Below, in pieces: positions 32,867 to 43,079 of a DNA stretch of 46,879 nt. The stretch comes from Chromobacterium sinusclupearum (lineage in GTDB: Bacteria; Pseudomonadota; Gammaproteobacteria; Burkholderiales; Chromobacteriaceae). A program made the translations under genes and the position numbers. The stretch is from NCBI RefSeq assembly GCF_002902845.1, contig NZ_PPTF01000023.1:43743-90621 (forward strand), in the 5' to 3' direction. Numbering within the stretch: position 1 is the first letter of the stretch; every line of letters starts with the position of its first letter. Below the pieces are notes generated by a model, which worked only from the letters and a program-made list of their open reading frames with translations, was not told the DNA's origin and ran no database searches.

Positions 32867-34689
32867 CCCTTCTTTGCCAGCCGCCTATACAGCGTGGAGC
32901 GGCTGATGCCCAGCGCCCGCGCCGCCGCGCTGGCATTGCCGCCGCAGCGGCGCAGCACTTGCTCTAGCGCGCTCTCCGTCACGGCATGGCCCGCGCTGGC
33001 CATATCCGCGCGCAGCGCGGCCGGCAGATGCTCCAGGGTTAGCGTTGCGCCATCGTCGGCCAGCGCCAACAGCGTGGCCAGCAGGTTGGACAGCTCGCGC
33101 AGATTGCCCGGCCAGCGGTAGCCGCGGATGGCCTGGGCCAGGGCGGGCGACAGCGCGATGCCGCGCCGGGCGGCGCCCATGCCGTCCAGCATGCTTTGGG
33201 CGATGGCCGCTACGTCGCCGCGTTCGCGCAGCGGCGGCAGCGTCAACGGATAGTGGCATAGCCGGTAGTACAGGTCGGCGCGGAAGGCGCCTTCGGCCAC
33301 CCGCGCGCGCAAGTCGCGGTGGGTGGCGCAGATCAGCCGGATGTCCAGCCGCTGCGCCGGCCCGCCGCCCAACGGCGTCACTTCGCGCTCCTGCAATACC
33401 CTCAGCAGCCGCGCCTGCAGGCTCAGCGGCATGTCGCCTATCTCATCCAGGAACAGCACGCCGCCATCGGCCTCGCGCAGCCGGCCCTTGCTGCCCTGGC
33501 GGCTGGCGCCGGTGAAGGCGCCGCTCTGGTAGCCGAACAATTCGGCCTCGATCAGCCCTTCCGGAATCGCCGCGCAGTTGACCGCGACAAACGGCGCGCC
33601 GCGGCGGCTGCCGTGATCGTGCACGGCGCGCGCCAGCCTGTCCTTGCCGGTGCCGGTCTCGCCTAGGATCAGCACCGGGATGTCGGCTTCCAACAGTTTC
33701 AAGGCGGTGGCGAACAGGGGCGCAGATAAGCCGTCCAGCGCGGGCGCGCTGTGGGATGGCGCTGCTGGCTGCGCCGGGCGGTGCTTGGCGGCGGGCGGAC
33801 GCAGCCGGGCCGATGCCTGCTGCGCCCCGATCCCCAATGCGCCCAGCGCCTCGCCGTGGCGGCTCAGCCAGTGCTCCAGGCTCTGGCCGAACAGGGCGGC
33901 GAAGTGGCGCGGCCGCCAGTCGCCCGGCTCCAGGCCGCATAGGGCCAGCCCGGCGCGGTTGGCGGCCAGCAGCCGGCCGTCTTCGTCGAAAACCAGTTGG
34001 CAGGCGGCCGGGCTGTCCAGCAGCCGCGGGTCGCGATGCAGGCTCAACCGCCAGCCGAGGCGCGCCGCCTCGCTCAGCAGCAAGGCCTCGATCTGGCCGC
34101 GCGCGGCGCGCAATGCTTGCAGCTGCGTCTCGCCCAGTTTGCGGCTGGCGCCGCTGATGTCCAGCACGCCCAGCATCTGGCCTTGCGGGCCGAGCAAGGG
34201 GCTGGCCGCGCAGCTGAGGGCGCGGTTGCGCTCCAGGTAATGCTCCGCGCCGCGCACCAGCATGCTGTCCGCCGCGGCCAGCGCGGTGCCGATGGCGTTG
34301 GTGCCGCGCGCCGCCTCGCTCCAGTCCATGCCCGGGGCCAGCGCCAACCGCGCCGCCTTGTCCAGAAAACCGATGTCGCCGCTCTCGTCGAGTATCAGCC
34401 CTTGGCTGTCGGCCACCACCAGCGCCAGCTCATGCCCGGCCACCTGTTCGTACAGGCCGGCCAGGGCCGGCCGCGCGGCTTCCAGCCAGCCGGCGTTGGC
34501 TTCGCGCCGTTGGCGCAATGCGGCTTCCTCCAGCCGCTCTCCGCCGCGGCCGCCTGTGGGTAGGCCCAGGCTGCGGCAGCGTTGCCAGGAATGGAGGATG
34601 GATGACGGCAAGGCATGGCCGGGCAAGGGCTGGTCGGTGAAGAAGCGGCGGCGGATTTCGTCCAGCGGCAGGCGGGCAGCCTGGGTCAT
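32863..34689 (-). CDS. acoR: AcoR-type sigma-54-dependent activator
   Basis: A 608-residue protein with an N-terminal GAF-type sensory region (about 55-210), a PAS-like segment, and an AAA+ domain with Walker A GETGTGKD, ELFGYQSGAFTGAS (the sigma-54-contacting GAFTGA loop), Walker B GGVLFLDEIGD, and the R-finger region, then a Fis-type HTH (CGGNASAAARALGISRSTLY) at the C-terminus. This is the AcoR layout (regulator of acetoin or alcohol catabolism). It is divergent from aldB, and a consensus sigma-54 promoter faces aldB, so aldB is its likely target. The inducer is unknown. Confidence 0.9.
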   Translation of the reverse strand: MTQAARLPLDEIRRRFFTDQPLPGHALPSSILHSWQRCRSLGLPTGGRGGERLEEAALRQRREANAGWLEAARPALAGLYEQVAGHELALVVADSQGLILDESGDIGFLDKAARLALAPGMDWSEAARGTNAIGTALAAADSMLVRGAEHYLERNRALSCAASPLLGPQGQMLGVLDISGASRKLGETQLQALRAARGQIEALLLSEAARLGWRLSLHRDPRLLDSPAACQLVFDEDGRLLAANRAGLALCGLEPGDWRPRHFAALFGQSLEHWLSRHGEALGALGIGAQQASARLRPPAAKHRPAQPAAPSHSAPALDGLSAPLFATALKLLEADIPVLILGETGTGKDRLARAVHDHGSRRGAPFVAVNCAAIPEGLIEAELFGYQSGAFTGASRQGSKGRLREADGGVLFLDEIGDMPLSLQARLLRVLQEREVTPLGGGPAQRLDIRLICATHRDLRARVAEGAFRADLYYRLCHYPLTLPPLRERGDVAAIAQSMLDGMGAARRGIALSPALAQAIRGYRWPGNLRELSNLLATLLALADDGATLTLEHLPAALRADMASAGHAVTESALEQVLRRCGGNASAAARALGISRSTLYRRLAKKG

Positions 34690-34719
34690 GCGCGTCTCCA
34701 GCAGGCTGTGCCGTCGCGG

Positions 34720-34746
34720 TGCGACAGCTGTGTCAGTCTGCGACAG
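34720..34746. promoter_or_regulatory. Candidate upstream activator sites for aldB
   Basis: TGCGACAG at 34720-34727 and again at 34739-34746, with TGTC-N7-GACA at 34731-34745. This lies about 150 bases upstream of the sigma-54 promoter, the usual distance for enhancer binding by such activators. The site has not been matched to a known AcoR sequence. Confidence 0.45.
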
Positions 34747-34896
34747 TTTGGTGGGCGGTTTTGCCGATTATCGGTGCTTTGCCAGGCGTGGCAAGTGGCT
34801 GATTGGGAAGAAAATATGCTGCATTGCAATGTGGTTTCGCCGCATGCCGCGCAGCTTGCCGCTTTGCCAGATGCTGCCATGCAGTATGGGTAGAGG

Positions 34897-34913
34897 TTGG
34901 CACGCCGCTTGCA
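34897..34913 (+). promoter_or_regulatory. Sigma-54 promoter of aldB
   Basis: TTGGCACGCCGCTTGCA contains the -24 GG (34899-34900) and the -12 GC (34911-34912) at the fixed 12-base distance, and it matches the consensus TGGCACG-N4-TTGC. An AcoR-type activator is encoded divergently, and the aldB start is at 34964. Confidence 0.9.
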
Positions 34914-34963
34914 CTGTGGCGTGATCCCCAAGCCAGGGGGTCATTACCACCAAGGAGACTGCG

Positions 34964-36469
34964 ATGGCAAACCTGCAACCCGGCTTTCCGCTGAAATCAC
35001 GCTACGCCAACTACATCGGCGGGCAGTGGGTGCCGCCGGTGAACGGCCGATACTTCGAAAACGTCACGCCCATCACCGGCAAGCCGCTGTGCGAGATTCC
35101 GCGTTCCGACGAGCAGGACGTGGAGCTGGCGCTGGATGCCGCCCACGCGGCCCGCTTCCAGTGGGGCCATACTCCGGTGACCGAGCGCGCCATCATCCTG
35201 AACAAGATCGCCGACCGCATGGAGGCCAATCTGGCCCTGCTGGCCGAGGTGGAGACCTGGGACAACGGCAAGCCGATACGCGAAACCCGCGCCGCCGACA
35301 TCCCGCTGGCCATCGACCACTTCCGCTATTTCGCCGCCTGCGTGCGCGCGCAGGAAGGCAGCCTGGGCGAGATCGACGCCCATACCGTGTCCTATCACTT
35401 CCATGAGCCGCTGGGCGTGGTGGGCCAGATCATCCCGTGGAACTTCCCCATCCTGATGGCGGCGTGGAAGCTGGCGCCGGCCCTGGCCGCCGGCAACTGC
35501 GTGGTGCTGAAGCCGGCCGAGCAGACGCCGCTGTCCATCCTGGTGCTGATGGAGCTGGTGGGCGATCTGCTGCCGCCCGGCGTGCTGAATGTGGTCAACG
35601 GCTTTGGCGTGGAGGCCGGCAAGCCGCTGGCCAGCTCCAAGCGCATCGCCAAGATCGCCTTCACCGGCGAGACCGGCACCGGCCGCCTGATCATGCAGTA
35701 CGCCAGCCAGAACCTGATCCCGGTGACGCTGGAGCTGGGCGGCAAGTCGCCGAACATCTTCTTCGACGACGTGGCGGCGCAGGACGACGCCTTCTTCGAC
35801 AAGGCCATCGAAGGTTTTGTGATGTTCGCGCTGAATCAGGGCGAAGTGTGCACTTGCCCCAGCCGCGCGCTGATCCAGGCGTCCATCTACGACCGCTTCA
35901 TGGAGAAGGCGCTGGCCCGCGTCGCGGCGATCAAGCAGGGCAATCCGCTCGATCCGTCCACCATGATAGGCGCGCAGGCGTCCAGGGAGCAGATGGACAA
36001 AATCCAGAGCTACCTCGCCATCGGCCGCGAGGAAGGCGCCCAGTTGTTGGCCGGCGGCGCGCGCGCGCAACTGGACGGCGATCTGGCCGGCGGCTTCTAC
36101 ATCCAGCCGACGGTGTTCCACGGCCACAACAAGATGCGCATTTTCCAGGAGGAAATCTTCGGCCCGGTGGTGTCGGTCACCACCTTCCAAGACCGCGACG
36201 AGGCATTGGCCATCGCCAACGACACCCTGTATGGCCTGGGCGCCGGCGTGTGGACGCGCAATATCAACACGGCGTTCTATCTGGGCCGCCACATCGAGGC
36301 CGGCCGAGTGTGGACCAACTGCTACCACGCCTATCCGGCGCACGCGGCTTTCGGCGGCTACAAGCAATCCGGCATCGGCCGCGAAACGCACAAGATGATG
36401 CTGGAGCATTATCAGCAGACCAAGAACCTGCTGGTCAGCTATGGCGAGGACAAGCTGGGATTTTTCTGA
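34964..36469 (+). CDS. aldB: NAD(P)+-dependent aldehyde dehydrogenase (AldB/ExaC-like)
   Basis: A 501-residue enzyme very close to E. coli AldB. Key parts: [18 protein letters not shown] (cofactor binding), [11 protein letters not shown] (general-base Glu), [11 protein letters not shown] (catalytic Cys) and the [16 protein letters not shown] end. It oxidises acetaldehyde and similar aldehydes to acids. AAGGAGA precedes the ATG. The sigma-54 promoter and AcoR-type gene upstream mark it as an inducible step of alcohol or acetoin use. A strong terminator follows. Confidence 0.94.
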   Translation: MANLQPGFPLKSRYANYIGGQWVPPVNGRYFENVTPITGKPLCEIPRSDEQDVELALDAAHAARFQWGHTPVTERAIILNKIADRMEANLALLAEVETWDNGKPIRETRAADIPLAIDHFRYFAACVRAQEGSLGEIDAHTVSYHFHEPLGVVGQIIPWNFPILMAAWKLAPALAAGNCVVLKPAEQTPLSILVLMELVGDLLPPGVLNVVNGFGVEAGKPLASSKRIAKIAFTGETGTGRLIMQYASQNLIPVTLELGGKSPNIFFDDVAAQDDAFFDKAIEGFVMFALNQGEVCTCPSRALIQASIYDRFMEKALARVAAIKQGNPLDPSTMIGAQASREQMDKIQSYLAIGREEGAQLLAGGARAQLDGDLAGGFYIQPTVFHGHNKMRIFQEEIFGPVVSVTTFQDRDEALAIANDTLYGLGAGVWTRNINTAFYLGRHIEAGRVWTNCYHAYPAHAAFGGYKQSGIGRETHKMMLEHYQQTKNLLVSYGEDKLGFF

Positions 36470-36512
36470 GCTGGGGTCATTGGTTTGTTATGACCCGGCC
36501 GTGCTGTTGCCG

Positions 36513-36541
36513 AACCGCCCCCTGGATGGGGCGGTTTTTGT
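36513..36541 (+). terminator. Terminator of aldB
   Basis: AACCGCCCC (36513-36521) pairs with GGGGCGGTT (36528-36536), followed by TTT. Confidence 0.88.
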
Positions 36542-36912
36542 TTGGGGCGGCAGGAAGGGTTTGGTATTGGACGTATTTCATGAGTGGAAATTGATGGAGA
36601 AATATGCTTTTCTCTTGGTGTAAGATTGATTTTGTAATTTATATAATGAAATACATTATTTATTTACGTAAATAAATGCTATGAATGTGCGAAGGCATGC
36701 TGATTGCGTTATAGACACAAATCCAGGGGTAATCACTTCAGGCAATCTGGGCGCAGGAGGGACGAGTCCTGCGGCGCGCAAGGGCTGGCGCTGTATGGGG
36801 GCGCGAGGAGAAGATGCGGCGCTGGGTGGCGCGCTGCTTGTCGGAAGACGATGCGATGCGGCAGGCGGAGCCAAGGGCAGCCAGGCTATGGAGCGCATCC
36901 TGGGGCATGGCA

Positions 36913-36940
36913 TAAAAAAACCGGGCCACGAGGCCCGGTT
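36913..36940 (-). terminator. Terminator of the chemoreceptor gene
   Basis: AACCGGGCC (36919-36927) and GGCCCGGTT (36932-36940) form a nine-base stem with an ACGA loop, with a run of A at 36914-36920 that reads as a T run on the minus strand. Confidence 0.87.
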
Positions 36941-36963
36941 GCGGGGACGCCGATGGTTGGGAC

Positions 36964-38385
36964 TTACCCGGCCGCCAGCTTGTCCAGTTCGTTCTGCAGT
37001 TTGACGCTGATCTGCTCCATCGCCTGCATCTTGCTGATGATGCCGGCTTCGTCGAGTTGACCGCTCTGCGCCGCGGCGGCCACCGCAGCCTCCACTTGCT
37101 GCTGCAGATTCTGCAGCGGCGCGCGCAAGGGCTGGACGGCGGCGGCGCCGAACAGGGCCGCGCCGTCGCCGTCTATCCATGGCGCGAGTTCTTGCGACGG
37201 CGCCATGGCCTGCGCTTCCTCCACGGCGTGATAGGCGCTTTGCTTGTAGATCACATGGCCCACCTTCTGCAGCGAGGTTTGCGATTTCTGCTGCACATCG
37301 CTGACCTGGCGCAATACCAGATCCGATTGCTCGGCCAGGCTGGAGAAGCGTTGGCGGAACGCCTCCACCGAAGCCTGCACCTCGCCTGCCACGCTGCCGG
37401 CGGCGCTGGCCTGCGTCTGCATGTCGTCGATCCGGGCCGATAGCGAGCCCAGCACTTCCTGCACCTGATGCGCCGTGCTCTTGCTGCGCTCGGCCAGCTT
37501 GCGCACTTCGTCGGCCACCACGGCGAAACCGCGGCCCATCTCGCCGGCGCGGGCGGCTTCGATGGCGGCGTTCAGCGCCAAGAGATTGGTCTGGTCGGCA
37601 ATCGCGGAAATATCGGCCAGCGAGCTTTCAATGCCATGCCATTCCTTGGCCAGCATCTGGCTGGCCGTGTCCATGCTGGCTACGCTGCCGGCTATGGTTT
37701 GCAAATGGCCGGACAGCTCGTTCGCGCTGTTCAGGCTTTCGCGCGCGCCGGCGGCGTTGTCGCGGGTGATGCCGGCCACGGCGTCCATGGACTGGCTGAT
37801 GGCGGACAGGTCGCGCTGGCTGCCGGATAGATCCTGCCGCAAGTGCGGATTGCCCAAGGCGGCCAGTTGCGACGACAGGCGGTTGCGCCGCACGAAACCG
37901 TCGTTTTCCGCCATGGTTTGAATGGCTTTGTCCACGCTGTCCAGCGAACTGGCCAGGATGCCGGGCAGGCCCTGGCTCAGCGGGCGGCGGCTGAAGTTGC
38001 CCTTGCTGATTTCCTGGAAGCAGGTGTTGATTTCCTTGAAATAGGTTTCCACCAGATCCAGAAAATCGTTCAGCTGCCAAGCCACCTTGCCGGCTTCGCC
38101 CATTGAGCGGGTGCGGCTGCTGCGGTGGTGCAGCTCGCCGCTGCAGGCCAGGTGAAGTTGCTTGGCCAGGGTGTCCAGCAGCAGGAAGGTGCGCTGGACT
38201 TTCTGCCACAGCCACCAGGACAGGCCTAGCGAACCGGCAAACAGCAGCAGGTTGACAAGGTGGCGGGGCAGACCGGACAGCAGGTAGTTGCCGCCTATGG
38301 CCAGCAAGGCCAGCATATTGATGACGATCAGGCCGGTTGCCAGCCGCGAATGCAGATAAGGCGTGGGCTTGTGGGGGGCGCTCAT
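36964..38385 (-). CDS. Methyl-accepting chemotaxis protein (signalling half of an Aer-like pair)
   Basis: A 473-residue protein. Two N-terminal membrane segments (about 16-37 and 42-63) are joined by a very short loop, so there is no periplasmic sensor domain. The cytoplasmic signalling region has the hairpin tip [19 protein letters not shown] and [18 protein letters not shown]. The short-loop membrane topology is that of Aer. The upstream gene encodes a separate PAS domain and overlaps it by 4 bases, so the PAS protein probably senses and the receptor signals. The C-terminal [18 protein letters not shown] region is unlike a usual receptor tail. Confidence 0.88.
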   Translation of the reverse strand: MSAPHKPTPYLHSRLATGLIVINMLALLAIGGNYLLSGLPRHLVNLLLFAGSLGLSWWLWQKVQRTFLLLDTLAKQLHLACSGELHHRSSRTRSMGEAGKVAWQLNDFLDLVETYFKEINTCFQEISKGNFSRRPLSQGLPGILASSLDSVDKAIQTMAENDGFVRRNRLSSQLAALGNPHLRQDLSGSQRDLSAISQSMDAVAGITRDNAAGARESLNSANELSGHLQTIAGSVASMDTASQMLAKEWHGIESSLADISAIADQTNLLALNAAIEAARAGEMGRGFAVVADEVRKLAERSKSTAHQVQEVLGSLSARIDDMQTQASAAGSVAGEVQASVEAFRQRFSSLAEQSDLVLRQVSDVQQKSQTSLQKVGHVIYKQSAYHAVEEAQAMAPSQELAPWIDGDGAALFGAAAVQPLRAPLQNLQQQVEAAVAAAAQSGQLDEAGIISKMQAMEQISVKLQNELDKLAAG

Positions 38386-38936
38386 CCGTTGACTCCTTTG
38401 GCTCTGAGCACATCGGCGTTCAGGTTCAGTATGAAGTCCTGATAGCTGCAGCCTTTTTCCTGCAACTGTGCCAGCAGCCAGTCGCGCGAGGCGTCCGGCG
38501 CTTCTGCCTTGCCGTGGGCGGCTTCGATCTTGCGCATTTCGGCATAGATGGGTTCGATGGCGGCAATGGCGCTGCGGCTGGGCGGCCGGCGCACCGAATA
38601 ATAGCCCTGAAGTTTGCCGCGCAGGTCGTAGTCCGGCGTTACATTTGCCAGCACCCAGTAGTAATTGCCGTCTATGGTGGCGTTCTTGACCACGGCGAAG
38701 AATTCACGGCCGCTTTGCAATGTTTGCCACATCAGGCGATAGGCGCCGCGCGGCATGTCGGGGTGGCGGATGATGTTATGCGGCTTGCCCAGCAGCAGGT
38801 GCTCGGGATAGCCGGATATCCGCATGAAGACGCGGTTGGCGTAGGTGATGTGGCCGCTGGGATCGGTCTTGCTGACGATCAGCTCGTTTGGGGCCAGCTG
38901 TATTTCGCGCCCCGCGGCGATGGGAGTGTGTTCCAT
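38382..38936 (-). CDS. Aer-like PAS-domain sensor protein
   Basis: A 184-residue soluble protein. The PAS domain spans about residues 20-125: [40 protein letters not shown] and [13 protein letters not shown] are nearly the motifs of Aer, which binds FAD for redox sensing. The rest is a helical tail. The start overlaps the receptor start by ATGA coupling in operon order PAS then receptor. ATG 38936 is chosen because it starts the conserved part; the frame upstream extends to 39020. Confidence 0.86.
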   Translation of the reverse strand: MEHTPIAAGREIQLAPNELIVSKTDPSGHITYANRVFMRISGYPEHLLLGKPHNIIRHPDMPRGAYRLMWQTLQSGREFFAVVKNATIDGNYYWVLANVTPDYDLRGKLQGYYSVRRPPSRSAIAAIEPIYAEMRKIEAAHGKAEAPDASRDWLLAQLQEKGCSYQDFILNLNADVLRAKGVNG

Positions 38937-39105
38937 GCTTCGCTTCTTTCTGAACCTTACCCTTTGTAGTAGTACGGGCAAAGGGGCATTGTCATGGCCT
39001 AAGCATGGCACGGCAAGCATTTATTCAATTGTTCTTTATGGAACAATAGGCAGATTTAAAACCGGGCGGCGGCATGTGCTTGCGCGGCATGCCGCCATGG
39101 CTGGT

Positions 39106-40959
39106 TTACAGCTTGATGATCTGGCGGGCCTGGGTCACGCAGGCGCGGGCTTCCGCGCTGAGTTTGGCAAACGCCGGGCTGGCGATGTCGGCATGATCCA
39201 GCCAGCGCACTTTGCGGGTCAGGCGGAATTCATAGCGCAAGCCGCTGGCGCTGGATGTCTGCTTCAGGTCCAGATCGAACCAGGGAGAGCGGGCCTGGCA
39301 GCTGAACGGCGGCTGGATCGGCTTGGCGCCCTGCAGCGTGACGGTGCGCTCCATGGTTTCCGGATCGCCCAGATAGACATCGGCCTGGTTGCCGTTGCTG
39401 CGGTAGTTGTCGAAATCATTCCAGCGCTTGTCCAGGTGCGGGTCGTACAAGTACAGCCCGGAAATCTTCTCCACGGCCCGGGTGTCGACGGACTGGATGC
39501 GGACCGGATAGCTGTCCGGGAGCAGGAAGCCGGTGGCGGCACGCTCCACCTTGCAGCCTTGCGGCTGGTTGCCGCTGCCGCGGCAAATGCTCTGCTCGCT
39601 GCTGCTGCTGCCTTGGTAACGGTCGCGCATGGTCAGCTCCACCAGCGGCCAGCCCGCCATCACGCTGACGCTGGAGACCAGGGCGCTGCCGTCCTGGCGC
39701 AGCACTTCATGGCGCTTGACCACCATATCGGTGGTCGGGGCCTGGCGCGGGATGCGCTCCTGGCGCACGCTGCCGTCGCTGCCTATCAGATAGGTGGCGC
39801 GCTCCTGCAGGTCCGGCATGATGCGGTCCGGGGCAAAGAACGGATTGGTGGCATCCAGCCAGGCCACTTTGCCGTCCACCATCGCGCGCACGATCATGTG
39901 GTTGACGGTGCCCAGACCCGGCAGCAACGGTTCCGGCGCGAAATTGCCGCGGAACACCAGGGCCGGCTCCGCGTTGATGCCAGCATGGCGCAGCATGGCG
40001 GTCAGCAGCGTGGCCAGGTCTTTGCAGTCGCCGTACCCATGCTGCTCGATTTCGGCCAGGGTGAACGGCACCAGGCCGCGCTCGGCCAGCCGCTGATCGT
40101 TCAGATAGCGGTAGTGGCTGTTGATGTGCTGCATGAAGGCCGCAACTTGCTGCGCCGCCGGCTTGCCTTGCTGGGCAGCCACCACGGCGGCGGCGCCCGG
40201 CGGCAGCGGGGCGGCCAGGATTTCGTTGTAGCGCGCCGCGTAGCTGCCGAAGTGCTGCTGCGGTTGGTCGCTGGTGGCGATGCTCAGCCGCGGCCAGCGG
40301 CGGATGGCGCTGTTGTCCCATTCATTGGTGAAATTCAGATAGCGGACGCCTTGTTGGTCGACGGTGATGGACTTGCCGTCGGCCGCGGCCGCCACCTGAA
40401 AGCCGTCCATGCTTTCCCCGCGCCACAGCAGCGCGCGGGGGGAGCGCAGTTCGAAATGGTAAGCGTCGTAGCGGACCGGCTCCGGGTCGAAGTCCAGCCG
40501 GTAGAGCAGCTCGCGGCTCAGCGGCGGCGCGGCGATGTGGTGCTTCACCTCGTAGCGGACCTGGCTGCCCACGGCCAGTTCGGGGAAGGCCAGCCAGGTT
40601 TGCTTGTCGCGGCTGACGCCGGCATAGGGGTTCGGCGCGGCGCGGGTTTCCACCTGCGATTTTTCCAGCTTGATCACGCGGCCGTCCTGCTGGCGCACTT
40701 CGCCGCTGACCACGTCCAGTCGGTCGGTATCGGGATAGGTGAAGTCGATGCGCGACAGAAAGTCCTTGCCGGCCGGCTTCAGGATGGTGAATTGGTTGCG
40801 GGTGGTGCAGTCCAGGCTGTTGTCGGCATTGTGCTGGCAATCGATGCTGGTCTGCAGCGCGAGCGGCGCTTCGCTGACGGGTTGCCGCGCGGCGTTGGCC
40901 GCGTGGCCGGCGCAGGCCAGCATGGCGGCTAGGCTGAGGCGGGAAACAGGAATTCGCAT
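39106..40959 (-). CDS. DUF3857 and transglutaminase-like domain exported protein
   Basis: A 617-residue protein with a signal peptide (cut near ANA, about 22). The N-terminal DUF3857 region (about 40-240) is followed by a transglutaminase-like core with YGDCKDLATLL (catalytic Cys), TVNHMIV (His) and AWLDATNPF (Asp). The remaining C-terminal part is beta-rich. The family is widespread and of unknown substrate; peptidase or cross-linking activity is likely. The start at 40959 has a poor ribosome site, but begins the signal peptide. Confidence 0.82.
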   Translation of the reverse strand: MRIPVSRLSLAAMLACAGHAANAARQPVSEAPLALQTSIDCQHNADNSLDCTTRNQFTILKPAGKDFLSRIDFTYPDTDRLDVVSGEVRQQDGRVIKLEKSQVETRAAPNPYAGVSRDKQTWLAFPELAVGSQVRYEVKHHIAAPPLSRELLYRLDFDPEPVRYDAYHFELRSPRALLWRGESMDGFQVAAAADGKSITVDQQGVRYLNFTNEWDNSAIRRWPRLSIATSDQPQQHFGSYAARYNEILAAPLPPGAAAVVAAQQGKPAAQQVAAFMQHINSHYRYLNDQRLAERGLVPFTLAEIEQHGYGDCKDLATLLTAMLRHAGINAEPALVFRGNFAPEPLLPGLGTVNHMIVRAMVDGKVAWLDATNPFFAPDRIMPDLQERATYLIGSDGSVRQERIPRQAPTTDMVVKRHEVLRQDGSALVSSVSVMAGWPLVELTMRDRYQGSSSSEQSICRGSGNQPQGCKVERAATGFLLPDSYPVRIQSVDTRAVEKISGLYLYDPHLDKRWNDFDNYRSNGNQADVYLGDPETMERTVTLQGAKPIQPPFSCQARSPWFDLDLKQTSSASGLRYEFRLTRKVRWLDHADIASPAFAKLSAEARACVTQARQIIKL

Positions 40960-41167
40960 CTTGATGAAACCATCGGTTGGGCCGCGTCTGCTGGCGCGGC
41001 AAGGCGAGTTAGCGTAAATGACAAGGATATTGCCACGCGGCGGCATCGCTAGCCAGTGTCATGTGATGGCGGCTGCGCGGCCGGGGCGGTAGGCAGGGGT
41101 TTGGACAGGACAGCGCCGCATCGGTTGCGGCGCCAGACGGCGCAGCTGTGCACGGCTGGCGCAGACC

Positions 41168-41181
41168 ATACTGATCAGTAT
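41168..41181. repeat. Perfect palindrome after exbD
   Basis: ATACTGATCAGTAT is a 14-base perfect inverted repeat just beyond the exbD stop (41184-41186). It lacks a T run and so is unlikely to be a standard terminator. Confidence 0.4.
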
Positions 41182-41183
41182 AG

Positions 41184-41580
41184 CTATTGCGCTGCGGTGA
41201 CGAAGCCTATCTTGCCGACACCGTTCTGTTGCGCGGCGGCCAGCGTCTTGGCCACTGTTTCGTAGCGCACGGCTTTATCGGCAGACAGATGCAGTTCGAC
41301 GTTGGGATTGGCGGTGGAGGCGGCGGCGAAGCGGGCCGGCAGATCGGCCTCCGGCACCGGCTGGTCGTTCCAGTACAGCTTGCCGGCCACGTCCACCGTC
41401 AGCCGGATCTGCTCCGGTTTGGCCTGATGCTCGGCGGCGTGGGCGCGCGGCAGGTCCACCTGCACCGCGTTGGTCAGCAGCGGCGTGGTGATGATGAACA
41501 CCACCAGCAGCACCAGCATCACGTCCACCAGCGGCGTGGTGTTGGGTTCGGCCATCGGCGCGGACGGCCCCTGGTTGAAA

Positions 41581-41594
<14 letters not shown>
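41184..41594 (-). CDS. exbD: TonB-system biopolymer transport protein ExbD
   Basis: A 136-residue protein with one N-terminal membrane span ([19 protein letters not shown], Asp in the span core) and a periplasmic domain ending [11 protein letters not shown], as in ExbD/TolR. It works with ExbB to couple proton flow to TonB. The start at 41594 overlaps the exbB stop by 14 bases, showing the operon. Confidence 0.92.
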
Positions 41595-42254
<660 letters not shown>

Positions 42255-42258
<4 letters not shown>

Positions 42259-42935
42259 GAGCGGATCGATTTCAAAGAGAATTCAACGGGAACGACAAAG
42301 GTGTAGGCGATCGGTTCGTCGCCGCGCTTGGCCGGAATGAAACGCCAGCGTTTGACGGCGGCCAGCGCGGCGCGGTCCAGCCGAGGGAAGCCGCTGCTGT
42401 CCTGCACCGACACGTCCAACGGCAAGCCCTGGGCGCTGACATGGACGCGCAAGCGCACAGTGCCGGCTTCGCCGTCCTCCTGCGATTGCGAGGGATAGGC
42501 CGGCGCCGGATTGTTCAGATAGCCGCCGCGCGCCAGCGGCTCGGTGATCGCTTGCGACTTGCCTGCGCTGACGGTTTGGCCATCGGACTTCGGTGCGTCG
42601 CTTGCTGCCGCGGCCGCAGGCGCGCTGATGGCTTGGGCCGGCGCAGGCGTCTCGCTGGACATCTTGCTGGTTTGCACCGGCAGCGTTTTGGGCGCGGGCT
42701 TGGCCGGAGCCGGCTTGGCTTCGGCCTGGCGTGGCCGGGATGGCTGAGGCGTTGCCGGGGGCGAGGCCGCGGGCCGGCTGGGCGGCGCCAGCGCAATCAT
42801 GTCCATCCGCGCTAGGCGCGGCGGCGTGATGGGCGCTTGGCGGGCATGCTGCTGATTCAACAGCCACAGCGCCAGTACGTGCGCCGCCAGTACGCCGCCC
42901 AGGGTGGATAATTGCAGAATTGAGGCCGACTTCAT
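42255..42935 (-). CDS. tonB: Energy transducer TonB
   Basis: A 226-residue protein with an N-terminal membrane anchor (about 8-28), a proline-alanine-lysine-rich linker (about 50-130, PRQAEAKPAPAKPAPK) and the TonB C-terminal domain (PAYPSQSQEDGEAGTVRLRV, WRFIPAKRG). It links ExbBD to outer-membrane iron receptors. It is first in the tonB-exbB-exbD operon; a Fur-like site lies just upstream. The ATG at 42935 has a weak ribosome site, but the anchor starts there. Confidence 0.92.
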
Positions 42936-42950
42936 GTTGTCGATGATAAC

Positions 42951-42967
42951 GCAAACTATTCTCATTT
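42951..42967. promoter_or_regulatory. Fur-like iron box upstream of tonB
   Basis: GCAAACTATTCTCATTT, read leftward AAATGAGAATAGTTTGC, contains the AATGAGAAT half of the Fur consensus and lies 15 bases before the tonB start. The other half is degenerate. Confidence 0.6.
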
Positions 42968-43079
42968 TCTACGGTGAGCCGATTCTGAAGGCTTGCCGAT
43001 GCTTGCAATCGGTACAATCGCCTGCATATTGTGGACAAAGGCCGGCAGCTCGCCGGCCATCATCTACTGGAATCCAAAC

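Larger units (their letters stand above)
36470..36963. other. Noncoding interval after aldB, with AT-rich palindrome
   Basis: No convincing gene in about 490 bases. 36513-36541 is the aldB terminator. 36610-36680 is strongly AT-rich and holds a perfect 20-base palindrome (36658-36677, ATTTATTTACGTAAATAAAT). A hairpin CGCAGGA/TCCTGCG is at 36752-36773. A frame on the + strand from 36681 to 37004 has no homology that I can see and overlaps the receptor gene terminator. 36913-36940 is the leftward terminator of the chemoreceptor gene. Confidence 0.5.

Noticed and set aside
36681..37004. Open frame on the + strand in the interval after aldB.
   Set aside because: No domain or ribosome site, poor composition, and it runs across the receptor gene terminator and into the receptor gene.
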